Below, in pieces: positions 1 through 7,644 of a stretch of 64,000 bases of DNA. Location: the NCBI GenBank assembly GCA_000751595.1, contig CCMH01000004.1, positions 1 to 64,000 of the forward strand. The letters run 5' to 3'. Every line of letters starts with the position of its first letter. Position 1 is the first letter of the stretch. Position numbers and translations under genes: made by a program. The notes under the pieces were generated by a model. It saw only the letters and a program-made list of their open reading frames with translations. It was not told the DNA's origin and searched no databases. Source of the stretch: Weeksella massiliensis (GTDB taxonomy: Bacteria; Bacteroidota; Bacteroidia; Flavobacteriales; Weeksellaceae).

Positions 1-3
1 CCC

Positions 4-12
4 GTTACTTGC
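4..12. other. attC-like right end (R') of a cassette site that begins before the window
   Basis: GTTACTTGC just inside the window matches, as reverse complement, GCAAGTAAC at 776-784 behind the first gene. In an integron the first bases of a cassette (after G of GTT) are complementary to its own last bases, so this marks the left boundary of cassette 1. The rest of the site lies outside the window. Confidence 0.6.
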
Positions 13-35
13 AATTTTAGGAAATACCACACAGA

Positions 36-770
36 ATGAAAATGATAACGACAATAACAACAATTTGCTTAGTAATTATTGCAGGACTTTGGTTTATGAA
101 AACACAAGGACAGACAAGGACTAAACAGATAAAGGTAGTTCTCAACAAAGACGAGGCACAAAAATTTGTAAAGCAACTTGATGAACTTGGCTATTTCAAA
201 TATGCTGACAATTCAAACCTTGACAGTTTGAAAGCAACTTTTATTAAAGAGTTTGACCGTGACGCAGAATTGATAAGTATTTGGGACGACAATACTCATT
301 TGCCGAAAGACTTTAGATATTATTTCTGTGACGGAGAAGAAGTTTACGAACAAGGTGGAATTACTGGTCTATTGAAAGACTTAAAACCTGTGTTTGACAA
401 AATGAATTTCAAGTGCGAAATAACAAACCATTTTGAAGAATGGGACGAGAAAAACAAATGGCTCAATCACAAAATCACAATCAACGGAATAGAGTATATC
501 ATTTTCAAAAACTTTAAGGACTATGGTTGGAGCGAAGCACCATTTAGAATTGCTCAAATATTGAACATAGAGCTACAAAAACAAAACATAGACGAACAAA
601 TCTATCTAGTTAATGGCGGTAATGACGGAAGACTTGCATTATTATCAAAAGAACAACATGAATTAATTTATAAAACCTACAAAGACAAGAATTGGAAACC
701 ACTTGACATATACGAATGGGCAATAACAAATCAACTAGACATTAATAAATTTGAATACTGGAAAAAATAA
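36..770 (+). CDS. hypothetical membrane-anchored protein (cassette 1)
   Basis: The 244-residue product has one hydrophobic N-terminal segment (about residues 4-21, MITTITTICLVIIAGLWF), then a soluble, Lys/Asp/Glu-rich body. I do not recognise a family. The segment may be an uncleaved anchor or a signal peptide. The gene is the only one in its cassette: it starts about 30 bases after the R' end at 4 and stops just before the R'' arm at 776. Base use is like the neighbouring cassettes. The reading frame is open throughout, so it is probably functional. Confidence 0.7.
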   Translation: MKMITTITTICLVIIAGLWFMKTQGQTRTKQIKVVLNKDEAQKFVKQLDELGYFKYADNSNLDSLKATFIKEFDRDAELISIWDDNTHLPKDFRYYFCDGEEVYEQGGITGLLKDLKPVFDKMNFKCEITNHFEEWDEKNKWLNHKITINGIEYIIFKNFKDYGWSEAPFRIAQILNIELQKQNIDEQIYLVNGGNDGRLALLSKEQHELIYKTYKDKNWKPLDIYEWAITNQLDINKFEYWKK

Positions 771-773
771 AAA

Positions 774-976
774 CTGCAAGTAACATGGTATTGCCAAAAG
801 CGGGGGCTAAAGTACTAAATTGAAACTTTGTGCTTCTATACCGCCAAAAACGAATTTTATTCGTTTTTTATTTTTAAATTTAACTCACAAAATTCGTTTT
901 GGCTTGCCTCGGTACAAAATCGGAACTTATCGCTTCGATTTCCCCGCCTTCGGCAATACCCAAAACGTTATCTGCA
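774..976. other. attC-like site 1
   Basis: Imperfect palindrome of about 200 bases. The left side, TGCAAGTAACATGGTATTGCC then AAAAGCGGGG, is mirrored by the right side, CCCCGCCTTCGGCAATACC then AAAACGTTATCTGC. GTATTGCC pairs with GGCAATAC, and GCGGGG with CCCCGC. The R'' arm (776-784) belongs to cassette 1; the R' arm (GTTATCTGC, from 967) belongs to cassette 2. Small ORFs inside it are fortuitous. Confidence 0.75.
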
Positions 977-1024
977 AGCGTATTTGAACAAACCGCAAAC
1001 AAACACAAAATAAAAAATATTAAT

Positions 1025-1480
1025 ATGGAGTTAAAGAATGGTTTTAAGTTAATCGGAATTTCTACCCGAACAACAAATGAAAATAATAAATCTCAACAAG
1101 ACTTGGGAGAACTTTGGAATAAATTTTATTCTGAAGAAATTTTTGAAAAAATTCCAAATAAGATTTCAAATGAAATATTAGCAATCTACACTGATTATAA
1201 AAGTGACTACAGCGAGGACTACACCACAATTATCGGCGTTCCAGTTTCCACACTTAATGAAATTCCAACTGGTTTAATTGGTCAGGAATTTGAAAAAGAA
1301 AATTTTCAAAAATTTGTGGCAAAAGGTGAAATGCCGAATGCTGTTTTAAATACTTGGAAAGAGATTTGGAAAAACGACAAAGAATTAAAAAGAAAATATA
1401 CTTACGATTTTGAAGTTTATGGAGAAAAATCACAAAACGGTAAAAATTCAGAAGTGGAAATTTATGTCGCTACAAATTAA
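1025..1480 (+). CDS. GyrI-like / AraC-type effector-binding domain protein (cassette 2)
   Basis: A stand-alone small-molecule-binding domain of the GyrI-like / bacterial transcription activator effector-binding superfamily, 151 residues. Family marks are GFKLIGISTRT at the start, YTDYKSDYSEDYTTIIGVPV in the middle, then FVAKGEMPNAVLNTWKEIW and YDFEVYGE...SEVEIYVA at the end. There is no DNA-binding domain, so it would act as a stand-alone ligand-binding or sequestering protein (inference). I chose the ATG at 1025 because the longer frame from 899 runs through attC site 1. A close paralogue lies in cassette 6 (4555-5004). Confidence 0.8.
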   Translation: MELKNGFKLIGISTRTTNENNKSQQDLGELWNKFYSEEIFEKIPNKISNEILAIYTDYKSDYSEDYTTIIGVPVSTLNEIPTGLIGQEFEKENFQKFVAKGEMPNAVLNTWKEIWKNDKELKRKYTYDFEVYGEKSQNGKNSEVEIYVATN

Positions 1481-1491
1481 ATGAAAAGATC

Positions 1492-1693
1492 GCCTGCAGA
1501 TAACATAGTATTGGCAAAATGCGGGGTTGAATCGCAGGTAGAAAGATTTGTCACATTCAGCCGCCGCTGCTTTTCAATTCCACATTTTATTATAATTTAG
1601 TTCCATTGAAAAAGCATCGGCTCCGTTTGGTCGAAATTGAACTTCCGGTTCCATTTAGCCCGCACTTCGCCAATACTTTTTCCGTTATACGCA
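1492..1693. other. attC-like site 2
   Basis: Left arm CGCCTGCAGATAAC (1491-1504) is the reverse complement of the start of cassette 2 (GTTATCTGCAAGCG at 967), with one extra base. The centre AGTATTGGCAAAATGCGGGG is mirrored by CCCGCACTTCGCCAATACTT before the R' end GTTATACGC (1684). The open frame at 1606-1863 lies mostly within this palindrome and is not a gene. Confidence 0.75.
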
Positions 1694-1700
1694 ATAAAAA

Positions 1701-1838
1701 TTACTTACGTTCTCGTTCTAATCGAGCTTTGAGTTTTTCAATATGCTTTTCAATTTCTTTTATACGTTCATCAGCTTCCCGTCTTATTTTGACAACTCGC
1801 TGTTCATATTGTTTTATCGTATCTTCAAGTGTTGTCAT
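1701..1838 (-). CDS. small coiled-coil protein, reverse orientation in its cassette (cassette 3)
   Basis: A 45-residue frame on the minus strand fills cassette 3. The product starts MTTLEDTIKQYEQRVVKIRR and continues as one long charged helix with heptad-like spacing of I/L/V (ERIKEIEKHIEKLKARLERE), so a coiled coil is likely. No family was recognised. The cassette has no plausible plus-strand gene, the frame begins with ATG and ends with TAA inside the cassette limits, and composition is strongly non-random. It is short, so the call stays tentative. Most integron cassette genes point the other way. Confidence 0.5.
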   Translation of the reverse strand: MTTLEDTIKQYEQRVVKIRREADERIKEIEKHIEKLKARLERERK

Positions 1839-1854
1839 AAATCGTAATTTTCAC

Positions 1855-1957
1855 ATCGCATAACAAGGGTTTTGCGTAATAGCCCTATCAAGTGTCGTGG
1901 TTAATTTTAAGTTTTTTACTATGGGCTACTACGCAAAGCCCAGATACGTTGTGCGAC
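1855..1957. other. attC-like site 3 (short form)
   Basis: About 100 bases. AAGGGTTTTGCGTAATAGCCC (1865 on) pairs almost fully with GGGCTACTACGCAAAGCCC (1923 on). R'' is CGCATAAC (1857-1864); R' is GTTGTGCGAC (1948-1957). The cassette 3 arms (GTTATACGC at its start, CGCATAAC at its end) match with one bulged base. Confidence 0.75.
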
Positions 1958-1984
1958 AGCTTTTGAAAACCGTATAAAATCTTA

Positions 1985-2491
1985 ATGATAATAATATTTA
2001 CAATTTTCTCCATAACTATAATTTTACTATTTACTTGGTTAATAACTAAGAAAAGCATTTATGGAAAAATTTTAGGTATATTTTATTTGATAATTATAGC
2101 TTTTGCAATTCTTGGCTCAATTATAAATTATTTGAGCACACCGAAAATATTGAAAAAAAACGATTATTACGGAGAATATGTAATTAAAAGAGATTTTTTT
2201 AAAGGCAAACAATCTGATTGGCAATACAATCATTTCAGATTTGAAATAAAAGAAAATGATTCTATATACTTTTATTTCACCGAAAATGAAAAAATTTTGA
2301 AAACTATTCGAGGAAAGATTACAACAGTAAAACCATATAGTTCGGAAAGATTGATAATTAAAATGGATTCATCTTTTCATATATTAGAAACTAATCCAAC
2401 AATTTATCGTGAACCATTTGATTTTTATTTAGTCTTTAAATCTGAAAATTTAATAATGTCTTTTTTGAAAAAGGGCAATGGAAATCACTGA
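1985..2491 (+). CDS. hypothetical membrane protein (cassette 4)
   Basis: 168 residues. Two hydrophobic helices (about residues 1-20 and 27-50, with a short KKSIYGK linker) are followed by a soluble domain rich in aromatic and charged residues. No family was recognised. The likely topology is two membrane passes and one soluble tail. It starts about 35 bases after the R' end of attC site 3 and stops about 12 bases before the R'' arm of site 4, as expected for a cassette gene. The frame is intact. Confidence 0.65.
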   Translation: MIIIFTIFSITIILLFTWLITKKSIYGKILGIFYLIIIAFAILGSIINYLSTPKILKKNDYYGEYVIKRDFFKGKQSDWQYNHFRFEIKENDSIYFYFTENEKILKTIRGKITTVKPYSSERLIIKMDSSFHILETNPTIYREPFDFYLVFKSENLIMSFLKKGNGNH

Positions 2492-2502
2492 ACAAATAAA
2501 GC

Positions 2503-2700
2503 CGATCGCACAACACCAGCTTGGCAAAATAGCGAGTTAAGGCAAATCATAAAGTTTGTCTTTTTTTTGTCGCAATCGCTATTTTTATTTTTTAATTTAT
2601 TGAATTTAAAAAAATAAAAATGCGTTGCTCAGTTTTGGCAATTCATGAAGTTTGTGATATTTTTTTTCGCTACTTCGCCAAGCTGCGTCACGTTAGCTGT
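2503..2700. other. attC-like site 4
   Basis: R'' ATCGCACAAC (2505-2514) is the reverse complement of the cassette 4 start (GTTGTGCGAC). CAGCTTGGC near 2517 pairs with GCCAAGCTG near 2678. R' is GTTAGCTGTC (from 2692) and belongs to cassette 5. Confidence 0.75.
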
Positions 2701-2719
2701 CATTATTCAAAAAATCCGT

Positions 2720-4117
2720 ATGAAAAAAATACTTTTTCTTTTAATCTCATTTTTGTTGACAAATTTATTATTTGCTCAAACTGAGAATTACAAAGTCGCA
2801 ATTGATAATTTCAAGTTGAATTATAACGCTGAAAAATATGAAGAAATTTTCAACGGTTTTTCAATTGAAATGAAACAAGCGTTACCACTTGAGCAAACGG
2901 TCGAATTTTTAAAAGGACTTAAAAACCAAGTTGGTAAAATTGAAAATAAAGAGTTTATAACCTATCAACAAGAAACCTACGCAACGTACAAAACGAAGTT
3001 CGAAAAAATGGTTTTAGCAGTTAACATTTCGCTTGACAACGAAAATCTAATAAACGGACTTTTTATAAAACCTTATGAAGAACCAACACAAACAACGAAT
3101 AATGCCATAAATTCACTAACCAATTACCCGAAAAAAAATTCCGAAATTATTTTTTCTAAAGTCAAAGACTTTCCCAATAACACTCAACTTTCTATTGCCA
3201 TAATTCAAAATGGGAAAACAAATTATTACGGAGTTATAAACCTTAATGACACCATAAAACCTATTGAAAATCAAAACAAAGTATTTGAAATTGGCTCAAT
3301 TACAAAAGTTTTCACATCAACGGTTTTGGCTTCGCTTGTAGAAGAAGGAAAAATCAAATTGACCGATAAAATAAATTCGTATTACTCATTTCCATTTAAA
3401 GACAATATCAACCTGAACTTTAAAGATTTAGCCAATCATACTTCAGGATTACCTCGATTACCTGAAAATTTGGATTTATCAAACGAAACCAATCCATACA
3501 AGAGCTACGGAAAAACTCAAATTGAAGAATATTTGAAAAACTTTCTGAAACTTGAGAATGCTAAAACTTATTCGTACTCAAATTTAGGAACGGGATTATT
3601 GGGTTACACGCTTGGATTAACTCAAAAAATGAGTTTTCAAAAGTTGTTGCAGAATAAAGTTTTTGACAAATACAAAATGAAAAATTCATTTGTGAGCACT
3701 AAAAATTTAAACGATAATCTTGTAAAAGGACAAAATCCAAATGGAGAAATTACACCTAATTGGGATTGGGACGTATTGTTTGGAGCAGGAGGAATTTTAT
3801 CTACAACAGAAGATTTAGTAAAATTTGCAGAAGCACAATTCAATCCGAAGAACAAAGAACTAACATTAACAAGAACACCAACTTCAGACATTAACGAAAA
3901 TATGAAAATCGGTTTAGGCTGGCATTTGTTAAAATCAAAAAGTGGAAAAGATTTAATTTGGCATAATGGTGGTACTGGAGGATATTCTTCCTCTATGACT
4001 TTAAATACTAACGACAAAACAGCGGTAATAATTCTATCGAATCTTTCAGCTTTTCATCCTAAAATGGAAAATATTGACCAATTGTGCATTGAACTAATAA
4101 ACGAAACGCAAAAATAA
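2720..4117 (+). CDS. secreted serine hydrolase of the class C beta-lactamase/PBP family (cassette 5)
   Basis: 465 residues from the ATG at 2720. The upstream start at 2645 lies in attC site 4, and 2720 opens a clear signal peptide (MKKILFLLISFLLTNLLFAQ). Residues about 25-120 resemble the DUF3887 helper domain; the rest is a beta-lactamase-fold serine hydrolase. Catalytic motifs are visible: S-I-T-K (Ser193, Lys196), Y-S-N (286-288) and H-N-G-G (from 415). The family covers beta-lactamases, peptidases and esterases, so resistance cannot be claimed. It is probably periplasmic, and the frame is intact. Confidence 0.85.
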   Translation: MKKILFLLISFLLTNLLFAQTENYKVAIDNFKLNYNAEKYEEIFNGFSIEMKQALPLEQTVEFLKGLKNQVGKIENKEFITYQQETYATYKTKFEKMVLAVNISLDNENLINGLFIKPYEEPTQTTNNAINSLTNYPKKNSEIIFSKVKDFPNNTQLSIAIIQNGKTNYYGVINLNDTIKPIENQNKVFEIGSITKVFTSTVLASLVEEGKIKLTDKINSYYSFPFKDNINLNFKDLANHTSGLPRLPENLDLSNETNPYKSYGKTQIEEYLKNFLKLENAKTYSYSNLGTGLLGYTLGLTQKMSFQKLLQNKVFDKYKMKNSFVSTKNLNDNLVKGQNPNGEITPNWDWDVLFGAGGILSTTEDLVKFAEAQFNPKNKELTLTRTPTSDINENMKIGLGWHLLKSKSGKDLIWHNGGTGGYSSSMTLNTNDKTAVIILSNLSAFHPKMENIDQLCIELINETQK

Positions 4118-4257
4118 CGACAGCTAACATGGTATTGCCAAAAGCGGGGCTGAAGTTCTTCGATTGAGCATTTGTGCAAAGTTCAACATTCGTTCTTCGA
4201 TTAAACTTTAGTACTAAAAATCCCCGCCTTCGGCAATACCCGAAACGTTATCGGCAA
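4118..4257. other. attC-like site 5
   Basis: Left arm GACAGCTAACATGGTATTGCC (4119 on) has the same core as site 1. The right side CCCCGCCTTCGGCAATACC, then GAAACGTTATCGGC, ends at R' (from 4247). The GACAGCTAAC arm is the reverse complement of the cassette 5 start GTTAGCTGTC. Confidence 0.8.
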
Positions 4258-4290
4258 GCGTATCAAAACAGCGGTTAATAGACGATTTAT

Positions 4291-4551
4291 ATGGAAATTG
4301 AAAAACCAGAAATTCTAAAAAATATTTGTTATACAGAACTTGTTTATGGGAGAATTAATAAAAAATTAAGTTCCAACTTTTCAAAATCACAGATTGAAAC
4401 TCTTCTGCAAAATTTAATCAGCGAAACAAGAATTGAAAATTTTCAGAAAATTGGTAAAAATATTTACGTCACAAACGAAAAACAAAATATTAGAATAACA
4501 ATAAATTCAAACACATACAGAATAATAACTGCTGATAAACTAACAAAATAA
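4291..4551 (+). CDS. DUF3781-like protein (cassette 6, gene 1)
   Basis: 86 residues. The C-terminal half has the DUF3781 pattern: IGKNIYVTNEKQNIRITINS followed by TYRIITADKL. The function is unknown in the family. It is followed after only 3 bases by the GyrI-like gene, so the two are probably co-translated from one cassette. Two-gene cassettes are less common than single-gene ones. The frame is intact. Confidence 0.7.
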   Translation: MEIEKPEILKNICYTELVYGRINKKLSSNFSKSQIETLLQNLISETRIENFQKIGKNIYVTNEKQNIRITINSNTYRIITADKLTK

Positions 4552-4554
4552 AAT

Positions 4555-5004
4555 ATGACAAACGGATTTAAAGTTATTGGAATTTCAACAAGAACAACAA
4601 ATAAGGAAAATAAATCGCAACAAGATTTGGGAAAACTTTGGGGAAAATTTCTTTCCGAAAATATTTTTGAAAAAATACCGAATAAAGTTTCTAACGAAAT
4701 TTTATCAATCTACACCGACTATAAAAGCGATTATACTGATGAATACACTACAATTATTGGAGTTCCTGTTTCAACACTTGACGAAATTCCTAGTGAAATG
4801 ATTGGACGAGAGTTTCCCGAAGAAAATTTTGAGAAATTTATCGCAAAAGGTGAAATGCCAAGTGCTGTTGTAAATAGTTGGATGGAAATTTGGCAAAAAG
4901 ATAAAGAACTGAACAGAAAATACACATACGATTTTGAGGTTTATGGAGAAAAATCTCAAAATGGAGAAAATTCAGAAGTTGAGATTTATATTGCGACAAA
5001 ATAA
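4555..5004 (+). CDS. GyrI-like / AraC-type effector-binding domain protein (cassette 6, gene 2)
   Basis: 149 residues, a close paralogue of the cassette 2 protein: NGFKVIGISTRTTN, YTDYKSDY and KYTYDFEVYGEKSQNG are shared nearly letter for letter. It is a stand-alone ligand-binding domain with no DNA-binding part. Its role is inferred to be ligand binding or sequestration. It lies 3 bases after the DUF3781 gene, and its stop is followed within 10 bases by the R'' arm of attC site 6. Two divergent copies in separate cassettes of one array suggest independent cassette capture or an old duplication. Confidence 0.8.
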   Translation: MTNGFKVIGISTRTTNKENKSQQDLGKLWGKFLSENIFEKIPNKVSNEILSIYTDYKSDYTDEYTTIIGVPVSTLDEIPSEMIGREFPEENFEKFIAKGEMPSAVVNSWMEIWQKDKELNRKYTYDFEVYGEKSQNGENSEVEIYIATK

Positions 5005-5012
5005 CCGAAGAA

Positions 5013-5029
5013 CGCCTGCCGATAACATG
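5013..5029. other. left fragment of attC-like site 6, cut by the IS110 element
   Basis: CGCCTGCCGATAACATG is the reverse-complement arm of the cassette 6 start (GTTATCGGCAAGCG at 4247). The site stops after ATG, where the insertion element begins. Its continuation (GGTTTGGCGCAATGGCGGG) is found after the element at 6264. Confidence 0.8.
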
Positions 5030-5052
5030 AACTGTGTAAACAAACAAGTTTT

Positions 5053-6030
5053 TTAAGCAGTTTTTTGTAAATAATTATCCTGGTAAAATTCCCTATTTTT
5101 TACCACTCCAAATACAATTTTAAGCAGCTTGTTGCACACCACAATTACGGCTGCTTTTTTATTCTTTCCTTTTTCCACTAATCGATCGAATAATGCCCTG
5201 CAATGATCGTTGGTTTTCTTCGCATTTAAGGCACACATATACAAGATATGTGGCAGTTGTTTGCCGCCTTGTTTGCATATTCGGATACGCCCTCGAATGC
5301 TACTTCCACTCCGATGTTCGGTGGGACTCAGCCCTGCGTAAGAGATCAATTGTTTATACGAATTCATGTCTTTAAAGCCTTGCGTGTAGATCAATAATTC
5401 GGCGGCAGCACGCTTACCAATTCCTTTTACACTAGATACCAATTCAAGCGTTTCTTGATCCCATTCTAAGAGTTTTTCTTGTAATTCTAATTCTAAATTT
5501 AGCTTTTCTTCTTGCAGTTTTTTGATGATTTTTTGAAAGTATTTTTCTATTCTTTTCGCATCAAACGGACATTTTTTCAAGCTGTGTATTTGGTTGCTAA
5601 ACTTGGTAATCTCTTTGGTTAAATCGTGAATCGCATTGTTCAACGAACGGCATTCAAAGTACGCCATATCAGGCATAGAGTAGGTTTCTGGATTTCGATC
5701 AACACCGTATTCATAAATGCGCTTGGCATCTTTTTTATCCGATTTATTACGTTCTAAATGCATTTGAATGTAACGTTTAATTTGCAAAGCATTCACCACG
5801 CTAAATCGACAACCTTTTTCTTGTAAAAAGAAAATCAAATTCAAATGATACACCCCCGTTGTTTCCATCACAAAATGTGTTGTAGTTCCTGCTTCTTTCA
5901 GCATTTTTCTGAAACCGGTAACGGTATTTGAGATTTGTAAATGTTGATGAATTCCTTCTTGATTAAGAAAATACAGATCTAAGGTTTCATTGGAAACATC
6001 GATGCCACAATACTTGGTTTTTTCTTCCAT
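5053..6030 (-). CDS. IS110-family transposase (DEDD recombinase)
   Basis: 325 residues, full length for the family. The N-terminal RuvC-like DEDD domain shows D11 (CGIDVSNETLDLYF), E56 (FVMETTGVYH), and D98 and D101 (RNKSDKKDAKRIYEYG). A coiled-coil stretch lies around residues 160-195. The C-terminal Tnp/transposase_20 domain has VKGIGKRAAAELL and LISYAGLSPTEHRSGSSIRG with the conserved serine (around 241-244). IS110 enzymes are guided by a bridge RNA made from the element's own end. The frame is intact, so the element may still be active. Confidence 0.92.
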   Translation of the reverse strand: MEEKTKYCGIDVSNETLDLYFLNQEGIHQHLQISNTVTGFRKMLKEAGTTTHFVMETTGVYHLNLIFFLQEKGCRFSVVNALQIKRYIQMHLERNKSDKKDAKRIYEYGVDRNPETYSMPDMAYFECRSLNNAIHDLTKEITKFSNQIHSLKKCPFDAKRIEKYFQKIIKKLQEEKLNLELELQEKLLEWDQETLELVSSVKGIGKRAAAELLIYTQGFKDMNSYKQLISYAGLSPTEHRSGSSIRGRIRICKQGGKQLPHILYMCALNAKKTNDHCRALFDRLVEKGKNKKAAVIVVCNKLLKIVFGVVKNREFYQDNYLQKTA

Positions 6031-6059
6031 TTTTTATACTTTTATTGTTGAAAAGAGAG

Positions 6060-6215
6060 AACTTTTCTTGCTATACAACCAACGATCCTAACACGAACTT
6101 TTTGTTCAACTAAACTGTACGGTTTTCAGCAAGAAATGAGCAGGGATAATCATGTTAATGAAGTTTAAAAACTTAATCGGTTTGTCTATCTTATTCTGCT
6201 CATTTTGTTCTTTAT
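6060..6215 (-). ncRNA. predicted bridge RNA of the IS110 element, with target and donor guide loops
   Basis: Read on the minus strand. Target loop: stem 6196-6204/6135-6143 (9 bp perfect) enclosing left guide CAAACCGAT (6184-6176), an inner hairpin (6161-6166/6169-6174) and right guide TAACATG (6157-6151). The restored target reads CAAACCCAT then GTTATC on this strand, so the left guide matches 8 of 9 and the right guide pairs with CATGTTA. Donor loop: ACAGTT (6118-6113) equals the element's right end (5035-5030), hairpin GAAC/GTTC (6095-6107), then TAGGAT (6090-6085), which pairs with the left end (6257-6262). The layout and strand polarity are those known for bridge RNAs. The exact ends are a guess. 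Confidence 0.7.
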
Positions 6216-6263
6216 TTTTATGATTTTGATACTATAAATTTAAGGAATTACAAACATAGGATG

Positions 6264-6449
6264 GGTTTGGCGCAATGGCGGGTTAGGGCTAAAATTAAAG
6301 TTTAGACTTTCTATTCCGCCAATACTGTGAGCATTGGCTTTTTTTTCATAATATTGCTACGGCTCACAGTATTGGCAAACGTTCGTGACAAATTGAACTT
6401 TCTGTTCTATTTATCTCGTACTATCGCTAAGCCGCGAACAGTTAGCCGT
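6264..6449. other. right part of attC-like site 6
   Basis: GGTTTGGCGCAATGGCGGG (6264 on) pairs imperfectly with CGCTAAGCCGCGAACAGTTA ending at R' GTTAGCCGT (from 6441). The middle has TATTCCGCCAATACTGTGAG mirrored by CTCACAGTATTGGC. The left arm lies at 5013-5029, on the other side of the insertion element. Confidence 0.7.
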
Positions 6450-6467
6450 AATTATAAATTTAACTAT

Positions 6468-7007
6468 ATGAAAAACAAAATTTTACTTTTGTTATTTCTA
6501 ATTTCTTCTATCACTTTCTCACAAAATCTAGAATCTTCAACTAGAAAATTTATTGAAGATGCTCAATTTACTCAAATTAATAAAGATTGGAATACTATTG
6601 CCGAATTTGAATCTGGTATTGGTGAATATGTGAATTTTTTTCCCATTGAAGTTATTAATTTAAAATCAGAAAATAAAGTTAAAGCTCTTCAATTGGAAAT
6701 GTATGTGAAAAGACCAGAAGCTTATAAAACAGCTTGGGTTGGACTAGATGAAATTGACGAATTTATTTTATTTATTGAAAAAAATGTTATTCCTAATTTA
6801 GATTTGAGATTCAAAAAACAATCAACAGAATATATTTTCAAGGCAAAAGAAATGACGTTTTCGTATCTTGTAGATGAATAAAGAAAAAGAATTTCCATTA
6901 CGCTAAATAATTATGATGGTGGTGAAATTCCCAATTATTATTTTTGGACAGAAACTCAAGTTAATAAAATTCCGAAATTATTAGAAGTTTTAATAAAAAT
7001 TAAATAG
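6468..7007 (+). pseudogene. secreted hypothetical protein interrupted by an in-frame stop (cassette 7, gene 1)
   Basis: The first open part (6468-6881, 137 residues) starts with a signal peptide (MKNKILLLLFLISSITFSQ). A TAA at 6879-6881 is followed in the same frame by 41 more codons of protein-like sequence (ISITLNNYDGGEIPNYYFWT...) ending in TAG at 7005-7007, two bases before the next gene. I therefore read it as one gene of about 179 codons with a nonsense mutation. The shorter product may still be made. The family was not recognised. The start at 6327 is rejected because it lies in the attC site. Confidence 0.6.
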
Positions 7008-7009
7008 TT

Positions 7010-7396
7010 ATGAAATTAAAGCAATTACTTTGTATATTATTTTTACTTCCAATGATTTGTTTTTCTCAGAATAAATTTAGAAATGACTATAATAATGTAG
7101 CTTTTTATAATGCAAATAGTAAAAGTTGGTCTGATTGGGAAAGTGGTTTCAATACATTTGTAATTAATATAAATGACAATGGTGATATTGCACATTTCAA
7201 AGCAAATGGTGACAGAGTCATATATCGAAATCTTTCAGATGTTGAAGAAGGTGAAACAGATGAAGGGTTCCATTATCAGATAATTAAAGCTCTGGATGAT
7301 GATGGAGATGTATTTTATTTTCAAATTTTTGACGATCCTAAAATAGGATTAAAAATAATATATGATAATTTTATGATACAATTTGCAAATTTTTAA
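7010..7396 (+). CDS. secreted hypothetical protein (cassette 7, gene 2)
   Basis: 128 residues with a signal peptide (MKLKQLLCILFLLPMICFSQ) and an acidic, aromatic-rich mature part (WSDWESGFNTFVINI, EEGETDEGFHYQII). No family was recognised. It follows the broken gene by 2 bases, so the two were one transcription unit. The conserved feel of FNTFVININDNGDIAHFKAN suggests a small beta-rich domain (inference). Confidence 0.65.
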   Translation: MKLKQLLCILFLLPMICFSQNKFRNDYNNVAFYNANSKSWSDWESGFNTFVININDNGDIAHFKANGDRVIYRNLSDVEEGETDEGFHYQIIKALDDDGDVFYFQIFDDPKIGLKIIYDNFMIQFANF

Positions 7397-7402
7397 TTAT
7401 AA

Positions 7403-7602
7403 CTACGCTAAACATGCGTTTTGCTAAATGCGAGAGGAAGTGCAGAATAGAACTTCTCTCTTATTTTATCCGCCAAAAGCTGTTCGCTTTTGTTTTTTAT
7501 TAAATTTACCAATAGGCTCACAGCTTTGGCTACGTTCGGTTCTGAATTGAACTTTCGATCAATTCAAGCCAGTATTTCGCAAAGAATCGGCGGTTAGAGG
7601 AA
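7403..7602. other. attC-like site 7
   Basis: R'' ACGCTAAAC (7405-7413) followed by ATGCGTTTTGCTAAATGCG; mirrored by CAGTATTTCGCAAAGAATCG and R' GGTTAGAGG (from 7592). The arm matches the cassette 7 start only partly, so this site is degraded. Confidence 0.6.
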
Positions 7603-7644
7603 ATTTTACACAACCCGCGTAAACACAAATGAAAATAAATTAGT

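Larger units (their letters stand above)
5027..6263 (-). mobile_element. IS110-family insertion sequence inserted in attC-like site 6
   Basis: About 1.23 kb. The element carries one DEDD transposase on the minus strand and a 230-base non-coding end upstream of it. There are no terminal inverted repeats and no obvious target duplication beyond the shared ATG (5027-5029 and 6261-6263), as is usual for IS110. Removing the element joins GATAACATG to GGTTTGGCGC and restores an attC site like its neighbours. The long non-coding end lies upstream of the transposase, which fits the IS110 group rather than IS1111, where it lies downstream. Confidence 0.85.

Noticed and set aside
828-1013. Open frame inside attC-like site 1 (similar cases at 1606-1863 and the starts at 899, 2645, 6327, 10828)
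   Set aside because: They lie in the palindromic recombination site and read through its arms; the sensible starts of the real genes are downstream.
5027-6263. IS1111 subgroup assignment
   Set aside because: The long non-coding end is upstream of the transposase and no subterminal inverted repeats are visible, which fits the IS110 group better.
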